64,000 bases of DNA from Camellia lanceoleosa. Taxonomy: Eukaryota; Streptophyta; Magnoliopsida; Ericales; Theaceae. Both the position numbers and the translations under genes were made by a program. The notes below the pieces were generated by a model. The model did no database searches. It was not told where the DNA came from and saw only the letters and a list, made by a program, of their open reading frames with translations. Below, piece by piece: positions 60,125 through 64,000 of the stretch (within the stretch, counting starts at the first letter, position 1; every line of letters starts with the position of its first letter). The DNA lies in the NCBI GenBank assembly GCA_025200525.1, contig CM045760.1, positions 44,225,932 through 44,289,931 on the forward strand, written 5' to 3'.

Positions 60125-60690
60125 TGAATAATGAATGATGATGGTGGTGTGTGATTTATAAAAATGGATGATGAGTTGAGATGGTGGCATATGATTATGA
60201 AATATGGTGAATGGAGATGGTAAGATGTGATTATGAAAATAGATGGTTAGTGGGAATGGTGAGGTATAATTATAAAAGTGGGTGGTGAGTGGAGACGGTG
60301 GGATGTAATTAGTAAGTGGGGATGGTAGGGTGTGATTATAAAAGTGGATGATGAGTTGAGATAGTGGGATATGATTATGAAAGATGGTCAGTGGAGATGG
60401 TGGAATGTGATTATAAAAGTAGATGGTGAGTGGGAATGGTGGGGTGTAATTATGAAAGTGGGTGGTGAGTGGAGATGGTGGGATGTAATTGGTGAGTGGA
60501 GATGCTAGGATGTAATTAGTGAGTGGAGATGGTGGGGTATGATTATGAAAGTGGATGGTGAGTGAGAATTGGTGGGGTGTGATTATGAAAGTGGATAGTG
60601 AGTAGAGATGGTGGGGTATGATTATGAAAGTGGATAGTGAGTGAAGATGGTGGGATATGATTATGAAAGTGGATGATAAGTGGGGATTGA
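60125..60690 (-). repeat. Minisatellite, about 39-bp unit, in U3 of LTR F
   Basis: Units of the type GAGATGGTGGGGTATGATTA followed by TGAAAGTGGATGGTGAGTG, mixed with a shorter form GAGATGGTGGGATGTAATTG-GTGAGTG. About 14 units. The TGATTATGAAAGTGG part is best conserved. Confidence 0.9.
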
Positions 60691-60890
60691 TTTGTAGGAA
60701 ATTTGGTAATGGAGATTGATGAATTTTGGATGAAAAATAATTTGGCCAAAAATATGTGAATGTTGGGATTAACGCTCAAATTTCATCTCTCTTACTGAGG
60801 ATTCTGTGAGAAACACATTCTGATTGTCATCATCGGGTAATCAAAAGAAAGTATCCAAGTCTTAGGGCCAGTCAAAATGGGGTGTCTACA

Positions 60891-63018
60891 CCTCTCTTTA
60901 AGAAGTATAATTTTGAGTATCTCTACACTACTTCTCCCCTATATTTTCTTGCTATTTTTGAACTATTTTTACACTGTTTTTATGGGTTGAAACTTGTGGC
61001 TTAAAGCTATCTAAGGTGAAGGGGTTAACCACCCTTCTTTAAACCTTGTTTTCCAAGCATTTGCCCTTGTGTTTCCCACCTCTTCCTCAACCTTTTTTCC
61101 AACTTTTTAGCACTATTTTTCGGGGGTTTTCAAAGGCTAAAAATGTGGTTTTGAAGTACCAAAAATGGAGGGGTAGCCACCCCTCTTTAGGCTTGCTTAC
61201 TAACTTTATTTCTCTATCATTTTAGCTTACTTTTTCTAGCTTTTCCATGATAATTTCAGCACTGTTTTTACTCATTTTAGGGTTGTTTTAATGTTTTTGT
61301 TTAGTTTATGCATGGTATAGTATGCTTATAGTGTTGTGGTCCTTATAGGTTTGGTGGTTTAAGCATTAGACACCAACTTATTTGAGTTAATAGCCTTTAT
61401 TTTCATGTTTTTTGCACATATGTTCACACTTGCAATAACCATCTACGCACTCTTTCCCATTTCTTGGTTTTCTTTGTTTGAGAGTTGTTTTAAACGAGTG
61501 TTGTTTAAGCTTGAGAAAGAGACCTTTCCATGCTTAACGGTTTAATGTCTTCGGAGGTTCATTACCTAGGCATTACATCTCTCTCATGCCCAAAACAACT
61601 TCTTGTTTGACACTTCTCTCCTTTTAGTGGACTTAACTCTCATTTTTTGACTGATTGATTAAAGAATGGAAAGGTAATTAAAAGAGGCTAATAAAATTGG
61701 ACTAAAAGAAGCAAGAGTAATAAAAGTTTGTTTGGGTTCAATCGGACGTTAATTGAACCTATCGTGTCTCGAGTCATTACATATTCATTAGTGATGTTAA
61801 CGACTCGAGAAACGATGTCTACCACTTCCCCAGAGAGGCAACTCCATGATAGGGAGGAGGTTCTTGTTGGTCTTTTATTTTCATTTATTAAGTTTTTGTC
61901 TCGTCAATTCATATATCATCACGAAAGGAGTTCGTGTATTTGTGGTTTGCAAATTGAGCCTATCTCTCCTTTGATCTATTTGATGATAAAGAGATGCAAA
62001 AAGGACAAACAGCCCTTAGAAACACTCTATTTGTGCTTTGTTTCCTTTCTGTTGCAGCAAGGCAGACCCCCAATATAGTGGCCGGCCAGCCACCTAACCA
62101 TCTCACCGACCACTTTATCTGGCCGACCGGCCACCTTTTGTTGACCAAATAGTGCCATTTTTATAGCAGAACAGAGTAGAGGCTGAGGATGAAAACAAAG
62201 TGATTTTCTGACTGCGAATAGAAAAGTTTTGGCAGCAAAATAAAGACATCCTCGGGTGGAAATTCGCATTTATGCATAAGCGATTCTTCGTCCCCTATAG
62301 CCCGTTAAATTATGCTTAATAGTGTGTTGTTCATTAATTAATTAAATTCTTTAATTTGTAACGGCTTGTAATAATTTGTTCATTACTTAGATTAATAGAT
62401 TAATTTTAAATTGTAATAAGTAGTTAGTTTAGTTAATTAATTTATTTGGTATTGTAATAGCTAGTTTAATTCGGACATTTATTCAGACCCTTCTGCGTGA
62501 GGGCAAATATGTAATATTGTATGTCTTCCAACGCCATTTCTTTCTTCCTTTTATTTATCTACTTATAATGGTAGCATCATGTCTTACATTCTTCATATCA
62601 TTACCATGCTTACAATATTCATTTTTGCATAAATTTGGTTCAGTACATCATTCTAACTTTGTGGTTGTTTATTATTCAAAAAATGTGCTAACTGCATACT
62701 ATCAAATTAATTCACGTGTCATACTAGTAGCCGAGCCTATTAGTTGCATTTCGTATGTGTTGCATTAGTCATTTTACATCGTTAGGATCATGCATTTTTT
62801 CTAACCATTTTATTTTTTTTGGCTTGCCTTGGAGTACTAGGTGAGTATTTATTGCCTTAGCATATTGCATGCGTGTGTTTGTTGTCATGTCAAGCATAAT
62901 ACCATAAGGCTATGTGATTAACTAATATATCTCTTGAATGCCAGTGGATAAAGGTTTTTTTTCACTTAAGTTGGGATAATTTGATTAATGTACATGTGAG
63001 ATCACTTTTTCCAGTGAC
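60891..63018 (+). mobile_element. LTR H fragment, plus sense, same family as B
   Basis: Reverse-complement similarity to LTR B (about 37380-39500), for example the block GGGGTTAACCACCC against GGGTGGCTAACCCC and the shared word for ACCCTTCTGCGTGAGGGCAAA. Its start is hidden by element F and its end by LTR G, so it is interrupted at both sides. A possible GTGAC target site of G lies at 63014-63018. Confidence 0.65.
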
Positions 63019-64000
63019 TGTAGACACCCCATTTTTGACCGCCCTCAAGACTTGGGCATTACTGATGGTTTGCTCGGTGTTGAGAGATGTGCAGGCCAAA
63101 GATTCAATTCCTTCAGCAAGGAGAGAGGCAAACCCTTCAAAACACTTTGTTTAGGGGTTTGGAGTTGAAGAAAAGAGGAGAAGAGGGGAGAAACCAAGTT
63201 GGAGAAGAAGATAGGCAAGAATCGCTAAGAGAGGGATGAACAGTCCTCGTTAAATCGAGCTTATTTGTCTATACACTTGGATTTAAGTTATGAGGCTACC
63301 GCCATTGGAAAGAAGACTTCCGGGGCTTCATTTTTCATACAAGAATCTCTTAAACCCGAGTCCGGATGGCGGAGATATGATTGGTTGAAGTTGGGCATCA
63401 TCCCGGTTGGACCGAAACTGAGCAACCTTCACCAAAACAAGCATAACTTTCTACACAGGAGGAATTTTAATGCAAGGTTTGCGGCATTGGAAAGCTTACT
63501 TCCGGGGATTCAATTCTGACACAAGAATGACCTAAAAATGAGTTCATATGAAGAAGTTATGCCCGTTTGAAGTTGGACCTACAGAGTAGATTTTTCCTGC
63601 CGACCGGCCAAATAGAGTGCCGACCGGCCAGAAAAGAGTGCCGACCGACTATTTTTGCTAGCCGACGACCATCCGGAGTATTCTACAGATTGAATGGATG
63701 CCAGCTGTGCCAGCTGGAGGGCGCAGACTGGATCATCCATACACGTGTATGGAGGATCTTGGCTCTTGGTTTTGAAGCTTCTAAGAGAAGTCTTGCTCCT
63801 TTGGCTCTATAAAGGAAGCTCTCCTCTTCCTTATGCTAGGTTAGAAAAACCAGCTGGAGTTAGATACATCTAACCCTCTCATCCAAGCCTCCAAAACTCC
63901 ATAGTTCTTGGGCTATTGCACTACAACCCATAGCACCACCACCACTACTCCATCACAGCAGCTTGGAGCAGTTTTTTCAGAGGCCAAAGGTGCTGCAACT
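63019..64000 (+). mobile_element. LTR G, plus sense, continuing beyond the right edge
   Basis: Starts TGTAGACACCCCATTTTTGACC and matches the minus strand of solo LTR A at its U3 (for example the blocks around CTTCCGGGGCTTCATTTTTC and GCAAGGTTTGCGGCATTGGA). A TATA box (TATAAA, 63808-63813) lies about 790 bp in. Three GCCGACCGGCC-like words occur at 63598-63650. ORFs 63265-63812 are not supported. Confidence 0.82.
63808..63813 (+). promoter_or_regulatory. TATA box of LTR G
   Basis: GGCTCTATAAAGGAAGC in plus sense, followed by CT-rich sequence. It fixes the transcription sense of the whole LTR family (from the TGTAGACACCCC end). Confidence 0.62.

Larger units (their letters stand above)
55497..60890 (-). 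mobile_element. Element F: Tat/Ogre-like retrotransposon, 3' part deleted
   Basis: On the minus strand: 5' LTR (60890-58054), primer-binding region (58053-58030), leader, N-terminal ORF, gag and the first part of RT, then a break at 55497 where it meets the LTR relic of E. It lacks the RT core, integrase and 3' LTR. It interrupts LTR H, with CCTCT (60891-60895) as the right flank. Confidence 0.75.
58054..60890 (-). repeat. 5' LTR of element F (2837 bp)
   Basis: Starts on the minus strand TGTAGACACCCCATTTTGACTG and ends GCATGTTACA. A TATA box (GGCTATATAATG, minus) lies at about 60003-60014. It contains a 39-bp minisatellite in U3 and a 71-bp triplicate downstream. The ORF at 60543-60779 is made by the minisatellite. 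Confidence 0.82.

Noticed and set aside
60543..60779. 78-codon minus-strand ORF with HFHNHTPPS repeats
   Set aside because: Produced by the 39-bp minisatellite in LTR F.

Overview
The window looks like gene-poor, repeat-saturated nuclear DNA of a flowering plant, probably a eudicot. This rests on the repeat families: a CACTA (En/Spm) element with a tnp2-type transposase, a plant L1 LINE with a DUF4283-type ORF1, a Ty1/copia element, Tourist-like MITEs, and Ty3/gypsy elements of Tat/Ogre character with multi-kilobase LTRs. The species cannot be named. I found no rRNA, tRNA or complete host gene; one possible host first exon lies at 34959-35043.

Layout. 1-5525 is the 5' part of a CACTA element read on the minus strand; it ends at 5525 and runs off the left edge. 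5847-7127 is a solo LTR with a perfect 5-bp target duplication (GAACT). 7160-12324 is a complete but decayed Ty1/copia element on the minus strand (TSD CTTAA). 12979-15192 is a repeat block with a 289-bp tandem duplication and a GC-rich CTCGAGCGC repeat. 15193-18380 is AT-rich with a 195-bp duplication and a large foldback element (17117-17982). 18384-about 30190 is an L1 LINE, broken in ORF1 by a Tourist-like MITE (18648-18876, TSD TTA) and in the ORF2 endonuclease by a 5.57-kb solo LTR (20945-26511, TSD GCAGG). 30190-36440 is AT-rich, with CACTA-like ends, short repeat arrays, two more Tourist-like MITEs and the orphan exon. 36438-36803 is the 3' end of a second LINE.

36804-64000 is a nest of one large-LTR gypsy family. 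Element E (36804-55496) has a full 3' LTR, a PPT, a hairpin-rich minisatellite, pol and gag remnants, and a 205-bp relic of its 5' LTR. Solo LTR D (50055-54412, TSD GCTTG) is inserted in its leader. Element F (55497-60890) keeps a 5' LTR, primer-binding region, leader, gag and the start of RT, and is fused to E at a deletion junction. F sits inside an oppositely oriented LTR (H, 60891-63018), which is also split by LTR G (63019 to the right edge).

The most interesting signals are non-coding. (1) An 11-copy array of nested dyads lies in the transcribed part of solo LTR A and is almost absent from its sister D. (2) A second, unrelated hairpin array lies in the 3' region of element E. (3) A 6-bp stem about 300-345 nt from the U5 end of the LTRs shows compensatory base changes among family members, as expected of a selected RNA or DNA hairpin. 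All the coding sequences are decayed, many by C-to-T type stop codons at Trp, Gln and Arg codons, the pattern of long-methylated transposons.
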